NCBI GenBank assembly: GCA_963740395.1
Contig: CAVUEP010000071.1
Location: forward strand, 1-31,687
DNA length: 31,687 nt
Reading direction: 5' to 3'
DNA from: CADEEN01 sp963740395
GTDB taxonomy: Bacteria > Pseudomonadota > Gammaproteobacteria > Burkholderiales > Burkholderiaceae_C
The first letter of the stretch is position 1. Each line of letters begins with the position of its first letter. This document shows, one piece after another, positions 8,088 to 16,888 of this stretch. The notes below the pieces were generated by a model that was not told the DNA's origin, ran no database searches, and saw only the letters and a program-made list of their open reading frames with translations. The translations under genes were made by a program, and so were the position numbers.

Positions 8088-9258
8088 TGAATCCGCTCGA
8101 GCACCTGCGCTGGCCGTTCTTCGAGGAGCGGCACCGTGACTTCGCTGCCGCGCTCGACGACCTGGGCGACCAGACGCCGTCCGCGACCAGCCATGGCCAC
8201 GACGTCGACGCCGAATGCCGCCGCCTGGTGCAGCAACTCGGCGCGGCCGGCTGGCTGCGCCACGCCGTCGCCGGCTACGCCTACGGCGGCAGCCGCCGAC
8301 GTCATCGACACGCGCATGATCTGCCTGGCGCGCGAGATCCTGGCGCGCCACAACGGCCTGGCCGATTTCGCCTTTGCGATGCAGGGCCTGGGCTCGGGCG
8401 CGATCTCGCTGGCCGGCACGCCCGCGCAGAAGCAGCGCTGGCTGCCGCGCGTGGCGCGCGGCGAGGCGATCGCCGCCTTCGCGCTGTCCGAGCCCGACGC
8501 CGGCTCCGACGTCGCCGCGATGCAATGCGCGGCGCGCATCGACGGCGACCACGCCGTGATCGACGGCGAGAAGACCTGGATCACCAACGGCGGCATCGCC
8601 GACTTCTACGTCGTCTTCGTGCGCACCGGTGAAGCGCCCGGCGCGCGCGGCATCTCGGCCTTCGTCGTCGAGGCCAGCACGCCGGGTCTCGAGATCGCCG
8701 AGCGCATCGACGTCATCGCGCCGCACCCGCTGGCGCGGCTGCGCTTCGACGAATTGCCGCGTGCCGCTGGCGCAGCGCATCGGCGCAGCCGGCGAAGGCT
8801 TCAAGGTCGCGATGCGCACGCTCGATGTGTTTCGCACCAGCGTCGCCGCCGCCGCGCTCGGCTTTGCGCGCCGCGCGCTGGAAGAAGGCCTGGCACGCGC
8901 CGCCAGCCGCAGATGTTCGGCCAGACGCTGGCCGACTTCCAGCTGACGCAGGCCAAGCTGGCGCAGATGGCCACCGACGATCGACAGCGCCGCGCTGCTG
9001 ACCTATCGCGCCGCCTGGCAGCGCGACCAGGGCCGTCAGCGTGACGCGCGAGGCCGCGATGGCCAAGCTGGCCGCCACCGAAGGCGCGCAGCAGGTCATC
9101 GACGCCGCGCTGCAGCTGTTCGGCGGCCTGGGCGTCGTCAGCGGGCATGCCGGTCGAGCGCCTGTACCGCGAGATCCGCGCGCTGCGCATCTACGAAGGC
9201 GCCAGCGAGGTGCAGCAACTGATCATCGGGCGTGACCTGCTGAAGGGCGTGGCCATGA
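8087..9258 (+). CDS. Acyl-CoA dehydrogenase of the aromatic-CoA cluster, frame interrupted
   Basis: FAD-dependent acyl-CoA dehydrogenase, about 388 residues when restored, which is the normal family length. Seen: LAREILARHNG, FALSEPDAGSDVAA (flavin/substrate loop), GEKTWITNGGIADFYVV, RVPLAQRIG, the R-x-x-F-G region near 8910, and the C-terminal VERLYREIRALRIYEGASEVQ with the YEG glutamate region. Extra bases lie near 8290, 8753, 8979, 9033, 9144 and 9247; near 8909 one base appears missing (the conserved Arg before QMFG needs it). If the base near 9247 is extra, the protein ends in TGA at 9256-9258, overlapping the ridA-like ATG (ATGA). It probably oxidises an intermediate after ring opening; the exact substrate is unknown. 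Confidence 0.85.
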
Positions 9259-9662
9259 GCTTCGATCTGCTGCAACCCGCGCACTGGCCGCGCCCCAAGG
9301 GCTACGCCAACGGCGTGGCCGCGCGCGGCACGCCAGGTCTTCGTCGCCGGCATGATCGGCTGGGACGCGCAGGGACGTGTTCCACAGCGACGACTTCGTG
9401 CCGCAGGTGCGCCAGGCGCTGCAGAACGTCGTCGAGGTGCTGGCCGAGGCCGGCGGCCAGGCCCGAGCACATCGTGCGCATGACCTGGTACGTGACCGAC
9501 AAGCGCGAATACCTGGCGCGCGGGCGCGAGATCGGCGCGGCGTTCCGCGAGACTCATCGGCGACTTCAACGCGGCGATGACGCGCGGTGCAGGTGAGCGC
9601 GCTGATCGAGGACCGCGCCAAGGTCGAGATCGAAGTCACCGCCGTCATCCCGATCGAACTGA
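9255..9662 (+). CDS. RidA (YjgF/YER057c) family protein, frame interrupted
   Basis: About 133 residues after frame repair, typical of RidA. It begins MSFDLLQPAHWPRPKGYANGV, continues QVFVAGMIGWDAQG and HSDDFVPQVRQALQNVVEVL, and has the family signature EHIVRMTWYVTDKREYL with the conserved Arg. Known: RidA proteins hydrolyse reactive enamines/imines to ketone and ammonium. In this cluster that is chemically apt, because reduction of 2-aminobenzoyl-CoA leaves an enamine; this link is inference. Extra bases lie near 9332, 9378, 9461, 9551, 9582 and at 9659; with the last removed the gene stops at TGA 9660-9662, 24 bp before gcdH. The start overlaps the dehydrogenase stop by ATGA. Confidence 0.85.
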
Positions 9663-9686
9663 CACCAATCCAACGGAGCCACCGCC

Positions 9687-10870
9687 ATGGCCAAGCACCA
9701 AAGCACGCTTCCACTGGGACGACCCGCTGCTGCTCGACCAGCAGCTCAGCGACGACGAGCGCGCGGTGCGCGACGCCGCGCACCGCCTACTGCCAGGAGC
9801 GGCCTGGCGCCGCGCGTGCTCGAGGCCTTCCGCAACGAGAAGACCGACCCGGCGATCTTCCGCGAGATGGGCGAGCTCGGCCTGCTCGGGCCGACGATTC
9901 CCGAGGCCTACGGCGGCGCCGGCCTGAACTACGTCTGCTACGGCCTGGTGGCGCGCGAGGTCGAGCGCGTCGACTCGGGCTACCGCTCGATGATGAGCGT
10001 GCAGAGCTCGCTGGTGATGGTGCCGATCTTCGAGTTCGGCACCGAGGCGCAGAAGCAGAAGTACCTGCCCAAGCTGGCCACCGGCGAGTGGATCGGCTGC
10101 TTCGGCCTGACCGAGCCCAACCACGGCTCCGACCCCGGCAGCATGGTCACGCGCGCCAAGAAGGTGGCCGGCGGCTACGCGCTCAGCGGCAGCAAGATGT
10201 GGATCAGCAACTCGCCGATCGCCGATGTGTTCGTGGTCTGGGCCAAGGACGACGACGGCGCGATCCGCGGCTTCATCCTGGACAAGGGCATGAAGGGCCT
10301 GAGCGCGCCGGCCATCCACGGCAAGGTCGGCCTGCGCGCCAGCATCACCGGCGAGATCGTGATGGACAAGGTGTTCTGCCCCGAGGAGAACGCCTTCCCC
10401 GAGGTGCGCGGCCTGAAGGGCCCGTTCACCTGCCTGAACAGCGCGCGCTACGGCATCGCCTGGGGCGCGCTGGGCGCGGCCGAGGACTGCTGGCACCGCG
10501 CGCGCCAGTACGTGCTCGACCGCCAGCAGTTCGGCCGCCGCTCGCCGCCAACCAGTTGATCCAGAAGAAGCTCGCCGACATGCAGACCGAGATCACGCTG
10601 GGCCTGCAAGGCTGCCTGCGCCTGGGCCGCATGAAGGACGACGGCACGGCCTCGGTCGAGATCACCAGCATCATGAAGCGCAACAACTGCGGCAAGGCGC
10701 TGGAGATCGCGCGCACGGCACGCGACATGCTCGGCGGCAACGGCATCAGCGACGAGTTCGGCGTTGCCCGCCACCTGGTCAACCTCGAGGTGGTCAACAC
10801 CTACGAGGGCACGCACGATGTGCACGCGCTGATCCTCGGGCGCGCGATCACGGACATCGCAGCGTTCTAG
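9687..10870 (+). CDS. gcdH: Glutaryl-CoA dehydrogenase, frame interrupted
   Basis: Oxidatively decarboxylates glutaryl-CoA to crotonyl-CoA in the cytoplasm (lysine, tryptophan and aromatic catabolism). About 393 residues after repair, the family length. Seen: KARFHWDDPLLL and SDDERAVRDAAH at the N-terminus, MGELGLLGPTIPEAYGGAG, GYRSMMSVQSSLVM, FGLTEPNHGSDPGSM (Thr-Glu-Pro-Asn-His-Gly, typical of GcdH), KMWISNSPIADVF, RYGIAWGALGAAE, and the C-terminal VVNTYEGTHDVHALILGRAITG-like end with the catalytic Glu in YEGTHD. Extra bases near 9698, 9784 and 9802 scramble the first 40 codons; near 10540 one C of a CCC is missing (FGRPLAANQ expected). The ATG at 9687 has CGGAG 8 nt upstream. The assignment to GcdH is strong on motifs. 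Confidence 0.92.
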
Positions 10871-10928
10871 TGCGCCACCGGCGTGCGCCTATGCTTGGGC
10901 CATGCCATCGAAGATGCAGGAGACCCAG

Positions 10929-13900
10929 ATGAACCCGTCCGGCACGGCGCGCGAAGTCGCGCCCGACAGCCAAGGCTCCGGTGCCTTGATCGAGCAGGTG
11001 GTCGAACTGGTGCGTGCCAAGGTGCCGCCGGAGCAGGCCGCCGACGCGGCCGAGTTCGCGCGCCAGTACTACGCCGAAGTCGCCACCGAAGACCTGGCCG
11101 ATCGCTCGCTGCCCGACCTGTACGGCGCAGCTATGTCGCACTGGAATTTTGCCCGCAGCTACACCGGCGGCGCGGCCAAGCTGCGCGTCTACAACCCGCG
11201 CCTGGACGAACACGGCTGGCAGTCGACGCACACCGTGATCGAGATCATCAACGACGACATGCCGTTCCTGGTCGACTCGATCACGATGGAGGTCAATCGC
11301 CAGGGCTTGACGATGCACCTGATCGTGCACCCGGTGATCAAGATCCGCCGCGACGCCGAGCACCGCGTCGTCGGGTTGGCGCGCAAGCGCAACGAGGCCG
11401 AAGGCCGCCTCGAGTCGCTGATCCATGTCGAGGTCGACCACCGTACCGATCCCAAGCGACTGACCGAACTGCACGACGGTCTGCTGCGCATCCTGGGCGA
11501 TGTGCGCGCCGCGGTGGAGGACTGGAAGCCGATGCGCCAAGCCGTCATCGACACGGCCGTGCAGCTGCGTCAGCGGCCGCCCGCCGCGCCGACCGAAGAC
11601 CTGGCCGAGGACCTGGCCTTTCTCGAGTGGCTGGCCGACGACAACTTCACCCTGCTCGGCCAGCGTGACTACGACCTGGTGGCCGTCGAGGGCGAGGACA
11701 CGCTGCGCGTGTCCGGCGGCGGGCTGGGCATCCTGCGCGTGAGCGCCGATACGGCAGCCGCGTCCAACGCCTTCGCCGCCTTGCCACCCGAAGTGCGTGC
11801 GCTGGCCCGCGTGCCGCGTGTGCTGCTGTTGACCAAGTCCAACGGTCGCGCCACCGTGCACCGCCCGGGCTACCTCGATTACATCGGCGTCAAGCGCTTC
11901 GACGACCAAGGCAACGTGATCGGCGAGCGCCGCTTTGTCGGCCTCTACACCTCGATCGCCTACAACGCCAGCCCGGCCGACATCCCGTTGCTGCGGCGCA
12001 AGGTCGCCGCCGTCGTCGAGCGCGCCGGCTTCCTGCCCAAGAGCCATGCCGCCAAGGCCCTGGCGACGATCATCGAGCAGTACCCGCGCGACGAGCTGTT
12101 CCAGATCGACGCCAGCGAGCTCTTCGTCACGGCGATGGGTATCCTGCGGCTGGGCGAGCGCCAGCGCACGCGGCTGTTCCTGCGCCGCGACGCCTTCGGC
12201 CGCTTCGTATCCTGCCTGGTCTACGTGCCCAGGGAGAACTACAACACCGACCTGCGCACGCGCATGCAGACCCTGCTGTGCGATGCCTTGCAGGGCGCAT
12301 CGTCCGAGTTCTCGGTGCAGTTTTCCGACTCGCCGATGGCGCGCGTGCTGATCGTCGTGCGTACGAACAGCAGCGAAAGCGCCGGACAGATCGATGTGCG
12401 CGAACTCGAGCAGCGCCTGGTGCGCATCGCGCGCAGCTGGGAAGATGACCTGCTCGCAGCCCTTGTCGAGGCCTGCGGCGAAGAGCGCGGCAACACGCTC
12501 TACGAACGCTACGCCCACGGCTTCGCCGCCGGCTACCGCGACGACCATTCGCCGCGCGAAGCGGTGCGCGACATCGAGCTGATGGAGTCGCTCAGCGGCC
12601 CTGATTCATTGGCGATGAGCCTGTATGCGCCGCTCGAGGCGCCGCCCGGGCGCTTGCGCTTCAAGCTCGTGCGCGCGGGCGAACTGGCGCCGCTGTCGCA
12701 GAGCCTGCCGATGCTCGAGCACATGGGCGTGCGCGTGATCGAGGAGCGGCCCTACGACGTCAAGCGCGCCGGTGACGGCGCCACGCCGACGTCGGAACTG
12801 TGGATCGACGACTTCGGCATGCAGGTGCCCGGCCGCGACGAGGTCGATGTCGAGGGCCTGCGCGCACGCTTCCACGAGACCGTGTCGCGCACCTGGCATG
12901 GCGACAACGACAACGACGGCTTCAACCGCCTGGTGCTGCTGGCCGGCCTGGATTGGCGCGGCGTCAGCGTGCTGCGGTCCTACGCGCACTACATGAAACA
13001 GGCCGCTTTCACGTTCAGCCCGGCGTACATCGAACAGGCCCTGGCCGCGCACCCCGCAATCACGGCCGACCTGGTGGCCCTGTTCACGGCCCGCTTCGAC
13101 CCTGCACTCGCTGGCGACCGCGCCGAGGCACAGTCCAAGATCAAGGCACGCCTGGCCGCCGCGCTCGACGAGGTGGCCAATCTCGACGAAGACCGCATCC
13201 TGCGCCACTACCTGGCGTTGATCGAGGCCACGCTGCGCACCAACTTCTTCCAGCGCCTGGAGGGCGGCGGTTTCAAGCCCGTGCTGTCGTTCAAGTTCGA
13301 CCCTGCCGCGGTGCCGGGGCTGCCCGAGCCGCGGCCCAAGTTCGAGATCTACGTCAGCTCGCCCCGGGTCGAGGGCGTGCACCTGCGCTTCGGCTTCGTG
13401 GCGCGCGGCGGGCTGCGCTGGTCCGACCGCATGGAGGACTTCCGCACCGAAGTGCTGGGCCTGGTGAAGGCGCAGCAGGTCAAGAACGTGGTCATCGTCC
13501 CGGTGGGGTCCAAGGGCGGCTTCGTGCTCAAACGCGCGCCGCCGGCCGGCGACCGCGAGGCGCTGATGAAGGAAGGCGTGGCCTGCTACCAGGCCTACCT
13601 GCGCGGCCTCCTGGACATCACCGACAACCTCGTCGACGGCAAGATCACGCCGCCGGCCCAGGTGGTGCGCCACGACGGCGACGACGCCTACCTGGTGGTG
13701 GCCGCCGACAAGGGCACGGCCACCTTCTCCGACATCGCCAACGGCATTGCCGCCGAGTACGGCTTCTGGCTCGGCGACGCCTTCGCCTCGGGCGGCTCGG
13801 TCGGCTACGACCACAAGAAGATGGGCATCACGGCGCGCGGCGCCTGGGAGAGCGTCAAGCGCCACTTCCGCAGCTTCGGCCACGACACGCAGACACAGGA

Positions 13901-15797
13901 GTTCACGGTCGCCGGCGTCGGCGACATGAGCGGCGACGTGTTCGGCAACGGCATGCTGCTGTCGCGCCACATCCGGCTCGTGGCCGCCTTCGACCACCGC
14001 CATGTCTTCATCGACCCCGCGCCCGACATGGCGTCCAGCCTCGCCGAGCGCGAGCGTCTGTTCGCGCTGCCGCGCTCGTCCTGGGCCGATTACGACAAGG
14101 GCAAGATCTCCGAAGGCGGCGGTGTCTGGCCGCGCACGGCCAAGTCGATCACGCTGTCGGCACAGGCACGCGAGGTGCTGGGCCTGGCCGGCGACGGCAA
14201 GCCGATGACACCGGCCGAGGTACTGCACGCCATCCTGCTGGCGCCGGTCGACCTGTTCTACAACGGCGGCATCGGCACCTACATCAAGTCCGAGACCGAA
14301 AGCCACGCCGAGTGCGGCGACCGCGCCAACGACGCGATCCGCGTCAACGGCAACGAGTTGCGCTGCAAGGTGGTGGCCGAGGGCGGCAACCTGGGCTGCA
14401 CCCAGCGCGGACGCATCGAGTTCGCGCTCGCCGGCGGCCTGATCAACACCGATGCGATCGACAACTCGGCCGGCGTCGACTGCTCGGACCACGAGGTCAA
14501 CATCAAGATCGCGCTCAACTCCGTGGTCGCCGAAGGCGAGCTGACCGTCAAGCAGCGCGACAAGCTGCTGGCCGAGATGACCGACGACGTGGCCGCGCTG
14601 TGCCTGCGCGACAACCGCTTCCAGAACCAGGTGCTGGCCGTCACGCGTGCGCGCGGCACCGTCCTGCTCGACGAGCAGAGCCGCTACATGCGCCACCTGG
14701 TGGCCTGCGGGCGCCTGAACCGCGCGCTGGAGTTCCTGCCCGACGACGACGCGATCGCCGGGCGCCGGCAGGCGGGCCACGCCCTCACCGCGCCCGAGCT
14801 GTCGGTGCTGCTGGCGTACCACAAGATGGAACTGTACGACCAGGTCCTGGCGTCCGACGCACCCGACGACGCCCACATCGCCACCACCCTGCAGCGCTAT
14901 TTCCCGGCGCGCCTGCACCAGCTGTTCCCGGCCGCGCTCGAGCGGCATCCGTTGAAGCGCGAGATCATTTCCACGCACGTGATCAACAGCATGGTCAATC
15001 GCGTCGGTCCGACCTTCGTCAACCGCCTGCACGAGGAGACCGGCGCGGCACAGTCCGAGATCGTGCGCGCCTACCTGGCCACGCGGCAGGTGTTCGACCT
15101 CGTCACGGTCTGGCTCGAGACCGAGGCGCTGGACAACATCGTCGCCGAGTCGGTTCAGAACGAGATCGTGCTGTCCACGGTGCGGCTGTTCGAGCGTGCC
15201 ACGGTCTGGCTGCTGCGCCACCGCGACGCCTTGCGCGACATCGACGCCACGATCAAGCGCTATGCCCCGGGGGTCAAGGAAGTGGGCGCCGGTCTGGAAA
15301 ACTGGCTGGCGCCCAACGAGCGCGCCACGCTCGATGCGGCCACCGCGCAGCTCACCGGTCACGGCGTGCCGCTGGCCCTGGCGCAACGCGTGGCGCGGAT
15401 GGACGCGCAGGTGGCGGGCCTGGACATCGTCGAACTCGGCAGCGAAACCGGTGCCGCGACCGACACCGTCGCCGGCGTCTACTTCGGTGTCGGTGGCCGC
15501 CTGGACCTGGGCTGGATCTCGCAGCAGATCGCCACGCTCTCGGCCGACAGCCATTGGCAGGCGCTGGCGCGGGTGGCGATGCGCAACGACATGACCTCGC
15601 TGGCACGCGACCTGGCGCGCTCGGTGCTGCAGGGCGACAAGGCCAACGTGCCGGCCGCGATGATCGACGCCTGGGAGTCGCAGCGCGCGGCGCAGGTTTC
15701 ACGCTGCCACCAGGTGCTGGCCGACGTCAAGCCCGCGCCGCAGGTCGACATGGCGATGCTCTCGGTGCTACTGCGCGAGCTGCGCTCGCTGGTGTGA
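10929..15797 (+). CDS. gdhB: NAD-specific glutamate dehydrogenase, large (GDH-180) type
   Basis: 1622 residues; deaminates glutamate to 2-oxoglutarate with NAD+, a catabolic enzyme of the GDH-180 class. The N-terminal half carries the regulatory region (INDDMPFLVDSITMEV, GYLDYIGVKRFD, RLFLRRDAFGRFVSCLVYVP). The catalytic part is near the centre (RSDRMEDFRTEVLGLVKAQ, VPVGSKGGFVLKR) and the nucleotide-binding part contains FGNGMLLS, VAEGGNLGCTQRGRIEFA and DNSAGVDCSDHEVNIKI. The ATG at 10929 is chosen because AGGAG lies 6 nt upstream; ATGs at 10902 and 10914 are in frame but lack this. It lies 58 bp after gcdH on the same strand and converges on the next gene with 6 bp between stops. The frame is fully open over 4.9 kb. 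Confidence 0.97.
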   Translation: MNPSGTAREVAPDSQGSGALIEQVVELVRAKVPPEQAADAAEFARQYYAEVATEDLADRSLPDLYGAAMSHWNFARSYTGGAAKLRVYNPRLDEHGWQSTHTVIEIINDDMPFLVDSITMEVNRQGLTMHLIVHPVIKIRRDAEHRVVGLARKRNEAEGRLESLIHVEVDHRTDPKRLTELHDGLLRILGDVRAAVEDWKPMRQAVIDTAVQLRQRPPAAPTEDLAEDLAFLEWLADDNFTLLGQRDYDLVAVEGEDTLRVSGGGLGILRVSADTAAASNAFAALPPEVRALARVPRVLLLTKSNGRATVHRPGYLDYIGVKRFDDQGNVIGERRFVGLYTSIAYNASPADIPLLRRKVAAVVERAGFLPKSHAAKALATIIEQYPRDELFQIDASELFVTAMGILRLGERQRTRLFLRRDAFGRFVSCLVYVPRENYNTDLRTRMQTLLCDALQGASSEFSVQFSDSPMARVLIVVRTNSSESAGQIDVRELEQRLVRIARSWEDDLLAALVEACGEERGNTLYERYAHGFAAGYRDDHSPREAVRDIELMESLSGPDSLAMSLYAPLEAPPGRLRFKLVRAGELAPLSQSLPMLEHMGVRVIEERPYDVKRAGDGATPTSELWIDDFGMQVPGRDEVDVEGLRARFHETVSRTWHGDNDNDGFNRLVLLAGLDWRGVSVLRSYAHYMKQAAFTFSPAYIEQALAAHPAITADLVALFTARFDPALAGDRAEAQSKIKARLAAALDEVANLDEDRILRHYLALIEATLRTNFFQRLEGGGFKPVLSFKFDPAAVPGLPEPRPKFEIYVSSPRVEGVHLRFGFVARGGLRWSDRMEDFRTEVLGLVKAQQVKNVVIVPVGSKGGFVLKRAPPAGDREALMKEGVACYQAYLRGLLDITDNLVDGKITPPAQVVRHDGDDAYLVVAADKGTATFSDIANGIAAEYGFWLGDAFASGGSVGYDHKKMGITARGAWESVKRHFRSFGHDTQTQEFTVAGVGDMSGDVFGNGMLLSRHIRLVAAFDHRHVFIDPAPDMASSLAERERLFALPRSSWADYDKGKISEGGGVWPRTAKSITLSAQAREVLGLAGDGKPMTPAEVLHAILLAPVDLFYNGGIGTYIKSETESHAECGDRANDAIRVNGNELRCKVVAEGGNLGCTQRGRIEFALAGGLINTDAIDNSAGVDCSDHEVNIKIALNSVVAEGELTVKQRDKLLAEMTDDVAALCLRDNRFQNQVLAVTRARGTVLLDEQSRYMRHLVACGRLNRALEFLPDDDAIAGRRQAGHALTAPELSVLLAYHKMELYDQVLASDAPDDAHIATTLQRYFPARLHQLFPAALERHPLKREIISTHVINSMVNRVGPTFVNRLHEETGAAQSEIVRAYLATRQVFDLVTVWLETEALDNIVAESVQNEIVLSTVRLFERATVWLLRHRDALRDIDATIKRYAPGVKEVGAGLENWLAPNERATLDAATAQLTGHGVPLALAQRVARMDAQVAGLDIVELGSETGAATDTVAGVYFGVGGRLDLGWISQQIATLSADSHWQALARVAMRNDMTSLARDLARSVLQGDKANVPAAMIDAWESQRAAQVSRCHQVLADVKPAPQVDMAMLSVLLRELRSLV

Positions 15798-15803
15798 GGC
15801 GAA

Positions 15804-16847
15804 CTACGCGGGCACCGACGCAACGATCGGAATCCGCCGCGCGCCGCTGCTGCGCGCGCGCAACTGGCCGCAACCGGCGTCGACGTCCTGGCCGGCCGAC
15901 TGGCGCAGCTTGGTCAGCACGCCGCGCCGGTTCAGCGCCTGCGCGATCGCCGCGGCGCGCTCGGCTGCGGGGCGGCGGAAGGCGAAGCCTTCGACCGCGT
16001 TGTACGGGATCAGGTTCATCAACGCGTACTTGCCCGCCAGCAGCGCCACGATGCCGTCGACCTCGTCGTCGCCGTCGTTGACGCCTTCGAGCAGGGTCCA
16101 CTGGTACTGGATCGGATAGCCCGTGGCGCGGGCGTAGCGCTCGCCGAGTTCGACCAGGCGCGCGGGGTCGATGCGCGGTGCGCGCGGCAGCAGCTCGGCG
16201 CGCAGCGCGGACTTGGTGGTGTGCAGCGACAGCGCGAGCGCCGGCCGCACGTGCCCGGCGCCCAGGCCGAGCAGGCGCTCGAAGGCGCGCTCGTCGCCGA
16301 CCGTGGAGAAGACGAGCTGCTTGTGGCCGATCGCGCCCTCCCTGCCCAGCAGTTCGATCGCCTCCATCACGTTGTCCAGGTTGTGCGCCGGCTCGCCCAT
16401 GCCCATGAACACGACCTTCTTCACCGGCCGCTGCGCTCGCGCCAGCGCCACCTGGCCCGCGATCTCGGCGCTGCCGAGCTGGCGCAACAAGCCGTCGCGC
16501 CCGGTCATGCAGAACACGCAACCGACCGCGCAGCCGACCTGGGTCGACACGCACAGCCCACCACGCGGCAACAGCACGCTCTCGACGCACTGCCCGTCGG
16601 CCAGCTCGACCAGCAGCCGCGCCGAGCCGTCCGCGGCCGGGTGCTGCGAGCGCAGTCGCGCCAGCGCCGCCAGCTCGGCGACGAGTGTCGGAAGTTCGCA
16701 GCGCAGCGCCTGCGGCAGGTAATGCTCGATGCGCCGGCGCCCGCTGTCCTGCGGCCGCGCCTGCAACCAGCGGCGCAGTACATGGGCTTCGTGGCCCGGC
16801 CCCGCACCCAGGGCGCGCAGGCGCTGGCGGAGCTGTTCGACGCGCAT
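15804..16847 (-). CDS. RlmN-like radical SAM RNA methyltransferase
   Basis: 347 residues from the ATG at 16847; an in-frame TTG at 16868 is a weaker alternative. It has the [4Fe-4S] motif C106-x3-C110-x2-C113 (GCAVGCVFC), preceded by Cys99 in LCVSTQVGC, the equivalent of E. coli RlmN Cys118. MGMGEPAHNLDNV matches the SAM-binding GEP motif. The C-terminal DAGCGQL supplies the methyl-carrying Cys. All residues known to be needed for C2 adenosine methylation (RlmN on 23S A2503 and tRNA, Cfr on A2503 C8) are present. It differs from canonical RlmN in its short N-terminus and in CMTG after the cluster, so it may be a second paralogue with another RNA target. Its stop is 6 bp from that of gdhB. Confidence 0.85.
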   Translation of the reverse strand: MRVEQLRQRLRALGAGPGHEAHVLRRWLQARPQDSGRRRIEHYLPQALRCELPTLVAELAALARLRSQHPAADGSARLLVELADGQCVESVLLPRGGLCVSTQVGCAVGCVFCMTGRDGLLRQLGSAEIAGQVALARAQRPVKKVVFMGMGEPAHNLDNVMEAIELLGREGAIGHKQLVFSTVGDERAFERLLGLGAGHVRPALALSLHTTKSALRAELLPRAPRIDPARLVELGERYARATGYPIQYQWTLLEGVNDGDDEVDGIVALLAGKYALMNLIPYNAVEGFAFRRPAAERAAAIAQALNRRGVLTKLRQSAGQDVDAGCGQLRARSSGARRIPIVASVPA

Positions 16848-16888
16848 CGAGGAAGTGGATGCCTGCAACCGGCGCGTGGCGCCTGCGC

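Noticed and set aside
6230..10545. Possibility that all added bases fall on codon boundaries, hinting at a codon-phased process
   Set aside because: In a four-base stretch the frame can always be restored by dropping the first or last base, so a boundary placement is available for every insertion. The phase carries no information.
4843..10870. Annotating the aryl-CoA genes as pseudogenes
   Set aside because: Each protein keeps full length, conserved motifs and family-sized spacing; only single-base frame changes occur. Consensus error is a simpler reading.
12606..15554. Minus-strand open frame of about 980 codons opposite gdhB
   Set aside because: A shadow of gdhB codon bias; low-complexity composition and no recognisable domain.
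12800..16081. Plus-strand open frame of about 1090 codons in a second frame of gdhB
   Set aside because: Arg-, Gly- and Ala-rich translation typical of a frame-shifted read of a GC-rich gene; it has no start context and runs into the antisense of the RlmN-like gene.
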